Shown in pieces: positions 31,779-40,092 of a stretch of DNA of 40,092 bases. The position numbers were made by a program, and so were the translations under genes. Under the pieces are notes generated by a model, which was not told where the DNA came from, searched no databases, and saw only the letters and a list, made by a program, of their open reading frames with translations. The DNA is from JABDDM01 sp038240295 (GTDB lineage: Bacteria; Bacteroidota; Ignavibacteria; Palsa-1295), in NCBI GenBank assembly GCA_038240295.1, contig JBBSDW010000007.1, positions 1 to 40,092 on the forward strand. Reading direction: 5' to 3'. Within the stretch, counting starts at the first letter, position 1. Every line of letters starts with the position of its first letter.

Positions 31779-32414
31779 TCAGCAGGTTGTCGGACAAATC
31801 AGGCAAGATGGGTCCACCAAAAAGGTATCAATTCGCCCAACTTGTGCTATCTTCGGATGCGGCGCTTGAGGCGTGTGATCCGAATTGACTTGCCCGTCAC
31901 TGAATTGGATGCCGTTAAAGTAGGAATTCTGATCGCTGATGACGCTGAACGTTCGTCCTTCGTCCTTGAAGGCAAGTGATCCGGCACTCCAATCCGACAG
32001 AAAGAGCAGCTGAGAGCTATGGTTGTAGTAGATAGAGGTTAGGATACCAATATAGCCAAGCGAGTTCCAGGTTAGTCCGCCGTCTCTCGTAATATATAGC
32101 CCGTCTCGTGCAGAACCCGAAGATAGATCCTTCGTAGTCAGCCACCCCGTTCGTGTATCCTTAAAGGTGAATTCCGAGATCGAGATGTTACCCGTATTTA
32201 TCGCACAGCTTACCTATGTTGATCCCTGATCCGTTGTCTTGAAGACTTCACCATCGGCAGTGCCGACGTAACCGATCTGCGATTGGCCTTCTACAAAATG
32301 AATGGTTCGAACCCAAGAGGGGAAGCTGGCAATCTGTGTCCATTGCGCAGATGCCGTCGTGATCCATGACAGAAATAAGAATGCAAGCAGAATGAAAGTA
32401 CGAAGGTAGAACAT
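31779..32414 (-). pseudogene. Secreted Asp-box (BNR/Ycf48-like repeat) protein interrupted by an in-frame TAG
   Basis: The ATG at 32412-32414 begins a good signal peptide (MFYLRTFILLAFLFLSWITT, cleavage at ASA-Q) and WTQIASFPSWVRTIHF, the first blade strand of a beta-propeller. The frame reaches KTTDQGST and then a TAG (32214-32216). Asp-box motifs have the form S/T-x-D-x-G-x-T-W, so the stop stands where tryptophan (TGG) is expected. Beyond it the same frame stays open for 144 more codons to a TGA at 31779-31781 and contains a second Asp box, ITRDGGLTW, and TGWLTTKD. A one-base TGG to TAG change therefore explains the break. The C-terminus is short, lacks a sorting domain and ends with an unusual CLICPTTC, so the 3' end may also be lost. 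Confidence 0.8.
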
Positions 32415-32593
32415 CGTTGACTTCGGGGAAGCTAATTCCAACACTGTTGTAATAGCATCGGAGCACGCAATAGTTACAGTCGGACTTCGGGAAAGGTTGT
32501 TGGCGAGTCTGCACATCTGCATTCCTCTTGCATACCGACGTTTTGCATCCATTTAACAGCAAGGGTTGTTTATTGGCTCACAACAGCTACTCT

Positions 32594-32995
32594 ATGGCAA
32601 TTCGTATCTCGCATTTAGGAATCGCGGTCAAAGATCTCGCGGCAAGCGAAGGACTTTTTCGAAGCCTGCTTGGCGGGGGGAATGTACATCATGAAGAAGT
32701 TGAGGATCAGGGTGTGAAGATCGCTTCGTTTAACGTTGGTGAAAGTGTGATTGAACTTACCGCACCGAGCCGCCCCGATTCACCGATCGCGGGATTTTTG
32801 GAGAAGCGCGGCGAGGGAATCCACCATGTTGCATTCGAAGTCGATGATGTTGAAAGTGAACTGCGACGTTTGGAAGGCGAAGGCATTCGACTCATCGACG
32901 AGCATCCACGCGATGGGGCGCACGATATGAAGATCGCGTTTCTTCATCCGAAGTCGACGAATGGCGTGCTGATCGAGCTCTGTCAGAAAAAGTAA
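32594..32995 (+). CDS. mce: Methylmalonyl-CoA epimerase
   Basis: Interconverts (R)- and (S)-methylmalonyl-CoA in the propionyl-CoA/succinyl-CoA route. The 133-residue protein is a vicinal oxygen chelate protein with two beta-alpha-beta-beta-beta modules. Metal ligands are visible in ISHLGIAVKDL (His at about residue 7), GIHHVAFEVDD (His near 78) and VLIELCQKK at the end (Glu). The intervening RPDSPIAGFLEKRGEGIHHV matches the family. The ATG at 32594 is chosen because it is the usual family start; the frame upstream is not conserved. The mutase genes are not in the window. A gap of 24 bases separates it from uvrC, so the two may be co-transcribed. Confidence 0.93.
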   Translation: MAIRISHLGIAVKDLAASEGLFRSLLGGGNVHHEEVEDQGVKIASFNVGESVIELTAPSRPDSPIAGFLEKRGEGIHHVAFEVDDVESELRRLEGEGIRLIDEHPRDGAHDMKIAFLHPKSTNGVLIELCQKK

Positions 32996-33019
32996 TCACA
33001 AGAAAGTAAAAGAGAAGCG

Positions 33020-35095
33020 GTGAGTTTTATCCCGATGGATGATCTCGTCATGCCGGAGGACTTCGATCAGGAGCCCTTTCACAATGACGAACTTGAGCAG
33101 GAGGAGTCCGCGATCCGCATCGCGACCGATGCCGAGCACCTTCATCTCACGGTGACGGTCGATGATCTGACGCTCGAATCGAAACTCGAAAGTCTCCCGA
33201 AAGCGCCAGGCGTCTATCAATTCAAGAATGGCGCCGGCAAGGTCATTTATGTCGGCAAGGCGAAGATCCTTCGCAACCGGGTGCGCTCGTACTTTCAGAA
33301 TTACCGTCGCGGTGCGGGCGATGCGAAGCTTCGAGCGCTCGTTGAAAAGATCGCAGATGTCGAAGTGATCATCACCGATAGTGATGTCGAGGCGCTCATA
33401 CTCGAGAACACGCTGATCAAAAAGCTGAAGCCGCGCTACAATGTTAATCTCAAGGATGATAAAACGTATCCGTACGTTGTAATAACCAACGAGCCCTTCC
33501 CGCGTGTTTTCGCTACGCGACATAAGATCATGGACGGCTCGAAATATTACGGTCCATACACTGAGGCTGGCTATCTGAGATATTTGCTCAAGACGCTGCG
33601 CGATATTTTCCCGATCCGCACCTGCGATTATTATATCACCGACGAAGCAGTCGCGAAGAAGAAGTTCAAAGTCTGTCTTGAATATCATATCAAGCGGTGC
33701 GAAGGCCCGTGTGAAGGAATTGTCGGCGAAGCGCACTACCAGTCGATGATCAAGAAGATCCGCCAGCTTTTGGCGGGTCGGACGAAAGATGTGGAGCGGG
33801 CGCTGAAAGAGGACATGTCGCGAATGTCGGAGGAGATGCGCTTTGAAGATGCCGCTCGCGTGCGCGACCAATTGGCGCTGCTTGCCGAATACGCGAACAA
33901 GCAGAAGGTCGTCACCTCCGAAGAAGTGGATCGCGACATTTTCTCGATCGCGCATGAAGATGACGATGCTTGCGGCATTGTCTTCAAAGTACGCGATGGC
34001 AAACTTGTGGGCAAACAGCACTTCTTCTTCACTACCGTTGAAGGTAAAACGAATGAGGAAATCCTTTCGGCGCTCATCGAGCGATATTACTCCATCACCG
34101 ATTACATCCCTGAAGAGATCCTTCTGCCGATGAACATCGAGGACGAGGACACGCTGCAGGCCTGGCTTGCGCGCCGTGTCAGGGAGTTATCGATCGATGA
34201 AACGGTTGGAGCGATCAAGCCACCGAAGATCATCGTGCCGAAGATCGGTGAGAAGGTAAAGCTGATCGAGATGGTCCGCGCGAATGCACAGTTTTTGCTC
34301 GGTGAGATCAAGCTTCAAAAGATGAAGCAGACCGATCACATACCTCATGTGCTGAAAGCGCTCGAGCGCGATCTGAATTTGAAAAAGCCGCCGCGCAGAA
34401 TCGAATGTTTCGACAACTCGCACCTGGGTGGCACCGAGACCGTCAGTTCGATGGTCGTTTTCGTCGATGGCCGCGCAAAGAAGGCCGACTACAGAAAATT
34501 CCGAATACGAACGGTCGAAGGCATCGACGATTTCAAGTCGATGAAGGAAGTAGTCAAGCGGCGATACGCGAGATTGCTCAACGAGAAAGCCGGCATGCCT
34601 GACCTCATCGTGATCGATGGCGGCAAGGGCCAGCTTTCGAGCGCGTATGAGGTAATGACAGAGCTTGAACTGACGCACATTCCGATGATCGGTTTGGCGA
34701 AACGATTGGAAGAGGTCTATGTCGTTGGTTCGCTTGACCCGCTTATTCTGCCGCGTTCTTCCAGCAGTTTGCGCTTGTTGCAACAAGTGCGCGACGAAGC
34801 TCACCGATTTGCGATCACGTTTCATCGTTCATTGCGCGATAAGCGAACGCTGCAAACGGAATTGACAGAAATTCCTGGCGTCGGAAAAAAGACCGCGGCA
34901 AAGTTACTTGAAACGTTTGGCTCTGTTGAAGGAGTCAAGCAAGCTTCGGAGCCCGAGCTTGTGACAGCCGTCGGGCTCAAGGCGATGAAAAAAGTCGTGC
35001 AACATTTCATCGATAAGCAATTGATCGAGGCAGTCGGCGATGCTGAAGCACCGGTCACCGAAGAGGACGAGATCGTGGTCGAAGAGATCGAATGA
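33020..35095 (+). CDS. uvrC: Excinuclease ABC subunit C
   Basis: UvrC makes the two incisions in nucleotide excision repair. The 691-residue protein has, in order, a GIY-YIG domain (APGVYQFKNGAGKVIYVGKA, from about residue 63), the cysteine cluster for a [4Fe-4S] site (RTCDYY, KVCLEY, KRCEGPCEG), a UVR helix (MRFEDAARVRDQLALL), the RNase H-like endonuclease domain (IECFDNSHLGGTETVSSMVV, then PDLIVIDGGKGQLSSA) and a C-terminal helix-hairpin-helix (LTEIPGVGKKTAAKLLETFG). An acidic N-terminal extension of about 55 residues precedes the GIY-YIG domain, and the C-terminal tail is also acidic. The start is the GTG at 33020; an ATG at 33035 is an alternative. It overlaps tsaD by 4 bp. Confidence 0.97.
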   Translation: MSFIPMDDLVMPEDFDQEPFHNDELEQEESAIRIATDAEHLHLTVTVDDLTLESKLESLPKAPGVYQFKNGAGKVIYVGKAKILRNRVRSYFQNYRRGAGDAKLRALVEKIADVEVIITDSDVEALILENTLIKKLKPRYNVNLKDDKTYPYVVITNEPFPRVFATRHKIMDGSKYYGPYTEAGYLRYLLKTLRDIFPIRTCDYYITDEAVAKKKFKVCLEYHIKRCEGPCEGIVGEAHYQSMIKKIRQLLAGRTKDVERALKEDMSRMSEEMRFEDAARVRDQLALLAEYANKQKVVTSEEVDRDIFSIAHEDDDACGIVFKVRDGKLVGKQHFFFTTVEGKTNEEILSALIERYYSITDYIPEEILLPMNIEDEDTLQAWLARRVRELSIDETVGAIKPPKIIVPKIGEKVKLIEMVRANAQFLLGEIKLQKMKQTDHIPHVLKALERDLNLKKPPRRIECFDNSHLGGTETVSSMVVFVDGRAKKADYRKFRIRTVEGIDDFKSMKEVVKRRYARLLNEKAGMPDLIVIDGGKGQLSSAYEVMTELELTHIPMIGLAKRLEEVYVVGSLDPLILPRSSSSLRLLQQVRDEAHRFAITFHRSLRDKRTLQTELTEIPGVGKKTAAKLLETFGSVEGVKQASEPELVTAVGLKAMKKVVQHFIDKQLIEAVGDAEAPVTEEDEIVVEEIE

Positions 35096-36132
35096 AGCTC
35101 GAACTTCCGAAAGGGAAAGTTGTACTCGGCATCGAATCCTCCTGCGATGAAACGAGCGCGGCGATTATTGCAGATGGCAAACTTGAATCGGTGGTGGTCT
35201 CGTCGCAATTCTTTCACAATAACTTTGGCGGCGTTGTGCCCGAGCTTGCTTCGCGCGCACATCTTCGCTCGATCGTGCCGATCGTGACGGAGACGCTGCG
35301 TCAGGCTGGTCGCGAGTTGCACACCGTCGAAGCGATTGCCGTCACGAACACGCCGGGCCTCATGGGTTCGCTGCTCGTAGGGCTTAACTACGCAAAAGGG
35401 CTATCCGCAGCGCTCTCGATCCCGCTCATCGGAATTCATCACATTGAAGCGCACATTTTTTCTGCGCTGCTTGAAGAAGAGCGGCCAGACTTGCCCTTCG
35501 TCGCGCTCGTTGTTTCGGGCGGCCATACGTTGCTGGTGCTTGTAAAAGATATCGGTGAGTATGAACTGCTTGGCGAGACACTCGACGATGCTGCCGGCGA
35601 AGCCTTCGACAAAGTGGGGAAAATGCTCGGACTCGGATATCCCGCAGGCCCGGCAGTCGATAAACTTGCAAAAGGAGGTGATCCAAACTTCGCGCAGTTT
35701 CCTCGTGCGATGATCCATGAGGACCACTTCGATTTCAGTTTTTCCGGGATCAAGACTTCGGTGCTCTATTGGTTGAAGAATCATCCGGGTTATCAAGCGA
35801 ACGACATACCGAACATCGCAGCATCATTCCAGCGAGCAGTCGTCGATGTGCTTGCGAGCAAAACCTTTCGCGCTGCTCGCGAACGTGGGGTGAAGGATAT
35901 CGTTGCGGTTGGTGGAGTGTCTGCGAACACGGAATTGCGCGAGCGATTTCGCGCGGATGCAATCAAACGCAGGCTTCGATTCTTCACGCCCCGGCCACTA
36001 TTTTCAACCGACAATGCCGCCATGATCGCGATGCTCGGCGCATTAAAGCTTGATCGTGGTGTTACGCATGATCTCGGATTGCGAGCAGAACCGCGCCATC
36101 CGATCGCCCAACGAACCAAACTTCTTTCATGA
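35092..36132 (+). CDS. tsaD: tRNA threonylcarbamoyladenosine synthesis protein TsaD
   Basis: TsaD transfers the threonylcarbamoyl group to A37 of ANN-decoding tRNAs, working with TsaB and TsaE. The 346-residue protein has the N-terminal VLGIESSCDETSAAII, the GVVPELASRAHL block, the metal-binding HHIEAH (about residues 115-120), VALVVSGGHTLLVLV, the KVGKMLGLGYPAGPAVDKLA block, and AVGGVSANTELR with CinA-like ASKHA elements near the end. The start overlaps uvrC by 4 bp (ATGA), and the end overlaps the next methyltransferase gene by 4 bp. This tight packing indicates one operon; the gene order itself is not a functional pathway. Confidence 0.97.
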   Translation: MKLELPKGKVVLGIESSCDETSAAIIADGKLESVVVSSQFFHNNFGGVVPELASRAHLRSIVPIVTETLRQAGRELHTVEAIAVTNTPGLMGSLLVGLNYAKGLSAALSIPLIGIHHIEAHIFSALLEEERPDLPFVALVVSGGHTLLVLVKDIGEYELLGETLDDAAGEAFDKVGKMLGLGYPAGPAVDKLAKGGDPNFAQFPRAMIHEDHFDFSFSGIKTSVLYWLKNHPGYQANDIPNIAASFQRAVVDVLASKTFRAARERGVKDIVAVGGVSANTELRERFRADAIKRRLRFFTPRPLFSTDNAAMIAMLGALKLDRGVTHDLGLRAEPRHPIAQRTKLLS

Positions 36133-37454
36133 GACAAGCGAGCCTCATCGGTCATGTTATCGAGATCTACTCGGCCTTTGCAAAAAAGCCCGAGCGGCCA
36201 GCCGATCTTCAGATCCGAAATTTTTTCTCGGAGCGAAAATATTTAGGTTCGAAAGACCGCCGCTTCATTGCCGATGCCTATTTCGGCACGATCAAGAATT
36301 ATCTCAGGCTCGAAGCGATCGTCCGCGATACCGATCTTTCGCAAACAGAATACACGACCGGCGATCAGCTGTTTTCGGTGCTGACTGTCGCGGCCTATTG
36401 TGTGGCGGTGCTGAATCTCTCGCCTGACGAAGTCAACGAAGCACTGTTCGAGATCAACCTGCCCTTCGCGCACGAATTTGTCCGCGAACATTTCTGGGCG
36501 ATGGCCGATCGCAATCATGAGATCATGCGGCTCGGAGCGCTTGAACCTGCCGAACGGCTTGCTACGGCCTATTCATTTCCGGTCTGGTTCGTCAAACGGC
36601 TCGAAGCCGAGTACGGTCACGAAGAGATCGAAACGCTTCTCGCTTCAATGAACGAAGAAGCGCCGACAGTGTTGCGCGCGAATAAACTTGTAGTCAAAGA
36701 CCGCGAAGAACTTGCGCATGAACTTTCCGGCGAAGGTTGCGAGACCTCGCCTTCGCTGATCGCCGAGAGCGCACTCACGATCCCACGCCGCATCAATGTG
36801 CTCAGCTCCAAAGCGTTCAAGCGTGGTGCCTTCGAAATTCAGGACGAAGCAAGCCAACTTGTTGCACCGCTCGCAGGTATCACCGATCCTAAAGTAAAAG
36901 TACTCGATGCCTGCGCCGGTGCTGGTGGCAAGACGCTTCATTTTTCGGCTTTGCTCGAAAATAAAGGCGAGATCTACGCTACCGATATCGACGGCTATAA
37001 GATCGAAGAATTAAAAAAGCGACTGCGCAGAAGCACTTCGCAGAACGTGCGCATTATTTATCCCGAACATCGCGAGGCAGAGCTAAAGAAAAAGCGAGGC
37101 TGGTTTGATGTTGTCCTGCTCGATGTGCCATGTTCCGGCACAGGTACGCTCCGCAGAAATCCGGGCATCAAGTGGGTAATGACCGAGAAAATGCTGGATG
37201 AAGTATTGGCAAAGCAATCGTTGATCCTTCAGGAGAATGCGCAATACGTAAAGCCAGGCGGCGTGCTGCTATATGCAACCTGTTCGGTGCTGAAGGAAGA
37301 AGGAGAATCGCAAGTCGATCAATTCATTGCGAGAATGCCGGAATTCACGATGGAATCAACACTTCGAACGCGGCCAGACAAAGAAGGCTGCGATGGATTC
37401 TTTGCGGCAAGATTGCGGAGACAAGCACCCGTTGTCACCCAGGCGACCGTGTAG
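36129..37454 (+). CDS. RsmB/NOP2-family RNA (cytosine-5) methyltransferase
   Basis: A 441-residue SAM-dependent enzyme of the RsmB/NSUN type. Residues 1-about 140 are helical and NusB-like, as in RsmB. The catalytic part is clear: FEIQDEASQLVAPLAGI, the SAM site VLDACAGAGGKTLHFSALLE, EIYATDIDGYKIEELKKRL, the first catalytic cysteine in LLDVPCSGTGTLRRNPGIKW, and the second in LLYATCSVLKEEGE. In E. coli RsmB modifies C967 of 16S rRNA; here the exact site is unknown. The gene overlaps tsaD by 4 bp. A pgsA promoter candidate lies after it at 37493, so it is likely the last gene of its operon. Confidence 0.92.
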   Translation: MRQASLIGHVIEIYSAFAKKPERPADLQIRNFFSERKYLGSKDRRFIADAYFGTIKNYLRLEAIVRDTDLSQTEYTTGDQLFSVLTVAAYCVAVLNLSPDEVNEALFEINLPFAHEFVREHFWAMADRNHEIMRLGALEPAERLATAYSFPVWFVKRLEAEYGHEEIETLLASMNEEAPTVLRANKLVVKDREELAHELSGEGCETSPSLIAESALTIPRRINVLSSKAFKRGAFEIQDEASQLVAPLAGITDPKVKVLDACAGAGGKTLHFSALLENKGEIYATDIDGYKIEELKKRLRRSTSQNVRIIYPEHREAELKKKRGWFDVVLLDVPCSGTGTLRRNPGIKWVMTEKMLDEVLAKQSLILQENAQYVKPGGVLLYATCSVLKEEGESQVDQFIARMPEFTMESTLRTRPDKEGCDGFFAARLRRQAPVVTQATV

Positions 37455-37492
37455 AACGAATCCCCTCGCGATTGCCTTTTACGAGTTGAGCC

Positions 37493-37500
37493 TATCTTTG
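37493..37500 (+). promoter_or_regulatory. Candidate Bacteroidota-type promoter before pgsA
   Basis: TATCTTTG matches TAnnTTTG exactly. An ATTG at 37471-37474 lies 18 bases upstream, close to the usual distance for the -33 element. The box is 41 bases before the pgsA start. A short hairpin (GCCTA with TAGGC) spans it. Confidence 0.45.
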
Positions 37501-37541
37501 TAGGCTTTCTTGCAGCACCGTTCGCTGCCGATGTCTGACCC

Positions 37542-38150
37542 ATGAGCTTTCCCACGCAACTTACTGTTCTCAGGATCATCCTGGTGCCGGTGTTCTATCT
37601 TCTTTTTGCGGTACTCGATCCGCCCCAGATTGCGTGGGCCGGAGCCGTGTTCCTTGTGGCGTCGCTGAGCGATTGGTACGACGGATATTATGCACGCCAC
37701 CTCAACCTTGTTACGCCGCTCGGCGCGTTTCTCGATCCGCTGGCCGATAAGCTTCTGACGAGCGCCGCCTTTATAGCGTTTGCAAGCCGAGGGCTCGTGC
37801 CGTGGTGGATGGTGGTGGTTGTTATCGCACGCGATATTTATCTGACGCTCTTCAGAATGTCTGCTGATTCTGTTGGGGCTCAACTCAAGACAAGTTTTTT
37901 TGCGAAGATGAAAACCTTCACGCAGATGGTGTTCATCGGTCTTGTGCTGCTGGCTCTGATCGCAAGTTCGATGCCTGTGGGTATTGCCTCGTTCACCCAG
38001 CGGCTGGTCGAACCGGGTACGCTTTACTGGTTCATGCTTGGCGTAGCAGTGATGACCGCGCTTTCGGCAGGCGAATACACCTATGATAATTGGCATGTGC
38101 TGGTGAGCATCGGCCGTCGATACACCGGGCAGCGTGCGCAGGAATTGTAA
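37542..38150 (+). CDS. pgsA: CDP-diacylglycerol-glycerol-3-phosphate 3-phosphatidyltransferase
   Basis: Makes phosphatidylglycerophosphate from CDP-diacylglycerol and glycerol-3-phosphate. The 202-residue membrane protein carries the CDP-alcohol phosphotransferase signature D-G-x2-A-R-x8-G-x3-D-x3-D: SDWYDGYYARHLNLVTPLGA, then FLDPLADK (about residues 46-72). MSFPTQLTVLRIILVPVFYL is the standard start, and four to six further hydrophobic helices follow. It is followed directly by pgpA, the next enzyme of the pathway, with no gap between stop and start. A separate paralog could make cardiolipin, but the neighbour argues for PgsA. Confidence 0.93.
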   Translation: MSFPTQLTVLRIILVPVFYLLFAVLDPPQIAWAGAVFLVASLSDWYDGYYARHLNLVTPLGAFLDPLADKLLTSAAFIAFASRGLVPWWMVVVVIARDIYLTLFRMSADSVGAQLKTSFFAKMKTFTQMVFIGLVLLALIASSMPVGIASFTQRLVEPGTLYWFMLGVAVMTALSAGEYTYDNWHVLVSIGRRYTGQRAQEL

Positions 38151-38732
38151 GTGGTGACACACAACAGCGATCCATCGCAGCAGCCCGCACCAGGCGGACC
38201 GGTTTGGCTGCAGAAGGCAAAATCGCGAGCATGGGTCAAGCGCGAAATTCCTGTTTCCTCGATCCCGTTCATCCCGCTCGTCATCGGTACGTTTTTCTTT
38301 ACCGGACTTTCGCCGGCAGCTTCCGGGACTGTCGGCAGTCTTGCCGCAGCGCTCCTTTATTATTTCATCCCGGCATTACAGAATAATCTTGTTCTCCTTG
38401 CCGCGATCGTCGTAGTGTTTGTCGCGGGTGTGTGGGCCTCCAATGTGATCGAGCGGACGATCAAGGAGCACGATCCGGGCATTATCGTCGCCGATGAAGT
38501 GATCGGGCAATGGATCGCGCTTCTGAGTCCGATCTATGTTGGAGATCCCGTTTTTGTCATCATCGCTTTTCTCGCATTTCGGTTCTTTGATATTATCAAG
38601 CTTTTCCCAGCTTCGTACGTCGAAAAGAAACATGGTGGCCTTGCCGTCATGGGTGACGATGCGATCGCGGGGATCTATGCGAACCTTGCGGCGCATGGCG
38701 CTACCATGTTGTTTCATCGCTTTATCGTGTGA
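38151..38732 (+). CDS. pgpA: Phosphatidylglycerophosphatase A
   Basis: Dephosphorylates phosphatidylglycerophosphate to phosphatidylglycerol, the step after PgsA. The 193-residue protein has an N-terminal about 40-residue hydrophilic stretch and then the PgpA core: PAASGTVGSLAAALLYYFIP, the acidic EHDPGIIVADEVIGQWIALL block and IIKLFPASYVEKKHGGLAVM near the end, with several membrane helices. The start is a GTG immediately after the pgsA stop codon; another GTG follows it. The stop overlaps cinA by 4 bp. pgsA-pgpA-cinA is therefore a coupled unit. Confidence 0.93.
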   Translation: MVTHNSDPSQQPAPGGPVWLQKAKSRAWVKREIPVSSIPFIPLVIGTFFFTGLSPAASGTVGSLAAALLYYFIPALQNNLVLLAAIVVVFVAGVWASNVIERTIKEHDPGIIVADEVIGQWIALLSPIYVGDPVFVIIAFLAFRFFDIIKLFPASYVEKKHGGLAVMGDDAIAGIYANLAAHGATMLFHRFIV

Positions 38733-39997
38733 GGCAACAGTTGAAAGCTGAACTCATATCGATCGGTGACGAACTCCTCATCGGCCAGGTCGTCAATACG
38801 AACGCCACGTATCTGAGCAAAAAGCTGGGCGAGATCGGCATCGCTGTCGCACGCATCACAACGGTAGGCGACGATCCAAAAGCGATCGCGAAAGCATTCG
38901 AACGCGGTTGGAAGGAGCATGATGTCGTGATTGTTACCGGCGGCCTGGGTCCGACGCATGATGACATCTCCAAAGCAAGCGTCGCAAAATTTTTCAAGAA
39001 ATCGCTCACGCTCCACGCCCCGACCCTTCGCGCGGTAAAAGAGCGTTTCAAGAAATTCGGTTATGCAAAAATGCCCGAAGCCAATGTCGGACAGGCAATG
39101 ATCCCCGAGGGATTTACGGTGCTTCGAAATCATGCCGGCACCGCGCCAGGATTGTTCTATAGCGTCGCTGGCAAAGCCTTTGTGATCTTGCCAGGAGTTC
39201 CGCGCGAGATGAAGTGGATCACGGAAGATTCGCTGCTCAAGCAACTCAAGAAAAACTTTTCCGCACGTTCGAGGTCGGTCATTCAGCATCGAACGCTTAT
39301 CACCACGGGCATCGGGGAGTCATCACTCGCTGAAATGCTGGGACCGATCGACCGGATCGTTGAAGAGAATGCGACGCTCGCGTTTCTTCCGAACGTGCCG
39401 CTCCTGCGCTTGCGAATCAGCGCACGGGGCGCGAGCGGCAGAGAAGTGGTAAGCAAGATCGGACGCATCGAGAAACGGATTCGCAAAGTTGCCGAAAAGT
39501 ACATCATCGGCGTTGACGATGAAACACTCGAAGAGATCGTCTCTGGCCTGTTATCAAAAGCGAACAAGACGCTCTCGGTCGCCGAGAGTTGCACGGGAGG
39601 TATGCTTGCGTCGCGAATTGTCTCAGTCGCAGGAGCCGGAGATATTTTTCTCGGTGGGGTTGTCGGTTATGATAATTCGATCAAAATCGGGAAGCTTGGT
39701 GTGCCGCAAACCGTGATTGAAAAATATGGCGCCGTCAGCGAAGAAACCGCACTCGCGATGGCGGAAGGCGTGCGCGACGAAACAAAATCCGATCTTGCGA
39801 TCTCGATCACTGGAATTGCCGGCCCAACAGGTGGCAGCGAGGATAAACCGATCGGGACGGTATGGATCGCGATCTCCGACGCAACCGGCACCCAGGCATT
39901 CCACCATCACTTCACCGGTGACCGCCAGATCATCCGCGAGCGCTCGACCGTCTCGGCGCTCGAGTTATTACGTAAGCGACTCGTCGGACAGATCTGA
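38729..39997 (+). CDS. cinA: CinA-family nicotinamide mononucleotide deamidase / competence-damage protein
   Basis: A 422-residue CinA protein. The N-terminal molybdopterin-binding-like (MoCF) domain starts KAELISIGDELLIGQVVNTN and contains VIVTGGLGPTHDDISK. The C-terminal NMN deamidase domain (about residues 260-420) shows LSVAESCTGGMLASRIVSVA with the catalytic serine, GVVGYDNSIKIGKLGV, and LAISITGIAGPTGGSEDKPI. NMN deamidation recycles pyridine nucleotides. The start is a GTG overlapping the pgpA stop by 4 bp. An AEC-like gene starts six bases after the stop. Confidence 0.95.
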   Translation: MRQQLKAELISIGDELLIGQVVNTNATYLSKKLGEIGIAVARITTVGDDPKAIAKAFERGWKEHDVVIVTGGLGPTHDDISKASVAKFFKKSLTLHAPTLRAVKERFKKFGYAKMPEANVGQAMIPEGFTVLRNHAGTAPGLFYSVAGKAFVILPGVPREMKWITEDSLLKQLKKNFSARSRSVIQHRTLITTGIGESSLAEMLGPIDRIVEENATLAFLPNVPLLRLRISARGASGREVVSKIGRIEKRIRKVAEKYIIGVDDETLEEIVSGLLSKANKTLSVAESCTGGMLASRIVSVAGAGDIFLGGVVGYDNSIKIGKLGVPQTVIEKYGAVSEETALAMAEGVRDETKSDLAISITGIAGPTGGSEDKPIGTVWIAISDATGTQAFHHHFTGDRQIIRERSTVSALELLRKRLVGQI

Positions 39998-40003
39998 GCC
40001 TGC

Positions 40004-40092
40004 GTGAGCAATCTCATTCTGATTTTCCTTTGCCTTGTTGTTGGTGCGATCCTTCGAAGATTAAGAAGGCTTTCCGATTCCACTCCAGCAGT
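40004..40092 (+). CDS. Probable AEC-family membrane permease (5' fragment)
   Basis: A GTG at 40004 starts a frame open to the window edge. The 29 residues VSNLILIFLCLVVGAILRRL followed by RRLSDSTPA match the first helix and loop of auxin efflux carrier-type permeases (hydrophobic helix, LRRLxxLS). Six bases separate it from cinA. The fragment is too short to be certain. Confidence 0.5.
   Translation, partial: MSNLILIFLCLVVGAILRRLRRLSDSTPA

Noticed and set aside
32996..34021. 341-codon minus-strand open frame
   Set aside because: Antisense shadow of uvrC, which has all family motifs.

Overview
The window looks like the chromosome of a bacterium from the FCB group (Bacteroidota, Ignavibacteriota or Kapabacteria-like). 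Support comes from a large subtilisin-like protease with a C-terminal type IX secretion sorting domain (YPNPF start), a secreted protein ending in a FlgD/Ig-like domain, a candidate GldM-like protein, many GTG/TTG starts, and sequences matching the Bacteroidota -7 box TAnnTTTG. GC content is moderate. I found no tRNA, rRNA, CRISPR array, phage or transposase gene. Phylum placement is inference from gene content only.

Layout. 1-2322 (minus): a partial membrane-anchored, Ig-like, candidate GldM-type protein, then riboflavin synthase. 2837-3604 (plus): a secreted ASH/FlgD-Ig protein. 3605-4093: a cluster of small hairpin repeats. 4094-10186 (minus): der, the T9SS-type subtilase, a zinc-ribbon methyltransferase and rsmI. 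10376-12826 (plus): a three-gene operon I cannot name, with a membrane protein whose N-terminus resembles a NERD nuclease domain that has lost its E-x-K motif, followed by two apparently paralogous lipoproteins. 12827-13439: a second repeat cluster. 13440-18023 (plus): a Tat-exported class V aminotransferase, a UvrD-family helicase and a PuuD-like membrane protein closed by a strong terminator. 18084-19662 (minus): spmA-spmB. 19762-27637 (plus): ygfZ, nadA, a LOG protein, a SirB1-type transglutaminase-like protein, a small lipoprotein without an ordinary start codon, a glutaminyl-cyclase-like M28 protein, prmA and ppx. 27627-28862 (minus): cysteine desulfurase. 28863-29277: a third repeat cluster. 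29278-31230 (minus): an ECF sigma factor, a probable anti-sigma protein and a small secreted helical protein. 31779-32414 (minus): an Asp-box secreted-protein pseudogene. 32594-40092 (plus): methylmalonyl-CoA epimerase, uvrC-tsaD-rsmB-like, pgsA-pgpA-cinA and the start of an AEC-type permease.

How the genes fit together. Most of the window is housekeeping: ribosome assembly and rRNA or ribosomal protein methylation (der, rsmI, prmA, rsmB-like), DNA repair (uvrC, UvrD-like), tRNA modification (tsaD), NAD metabolism (nadA, cinA), Fe-S and sulfur supply (nifS-like, ygfZ) and phosphatidylglycerol synthesis (pgsA-pgpA). Several pairs overlap by 4 bp (M28/prmA, uvrC/tsaD, tsaD/rsmB, pgpA/cinA), suggesting translational coupling. 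The least explained parts are the operon at 10376-12826, the pseudogene whose stop falls where an Asp-box tryptophan is expected, the lipoprotein lacking a canonical start, and the palindromic intergenic repeat families concentrated in three clusters.
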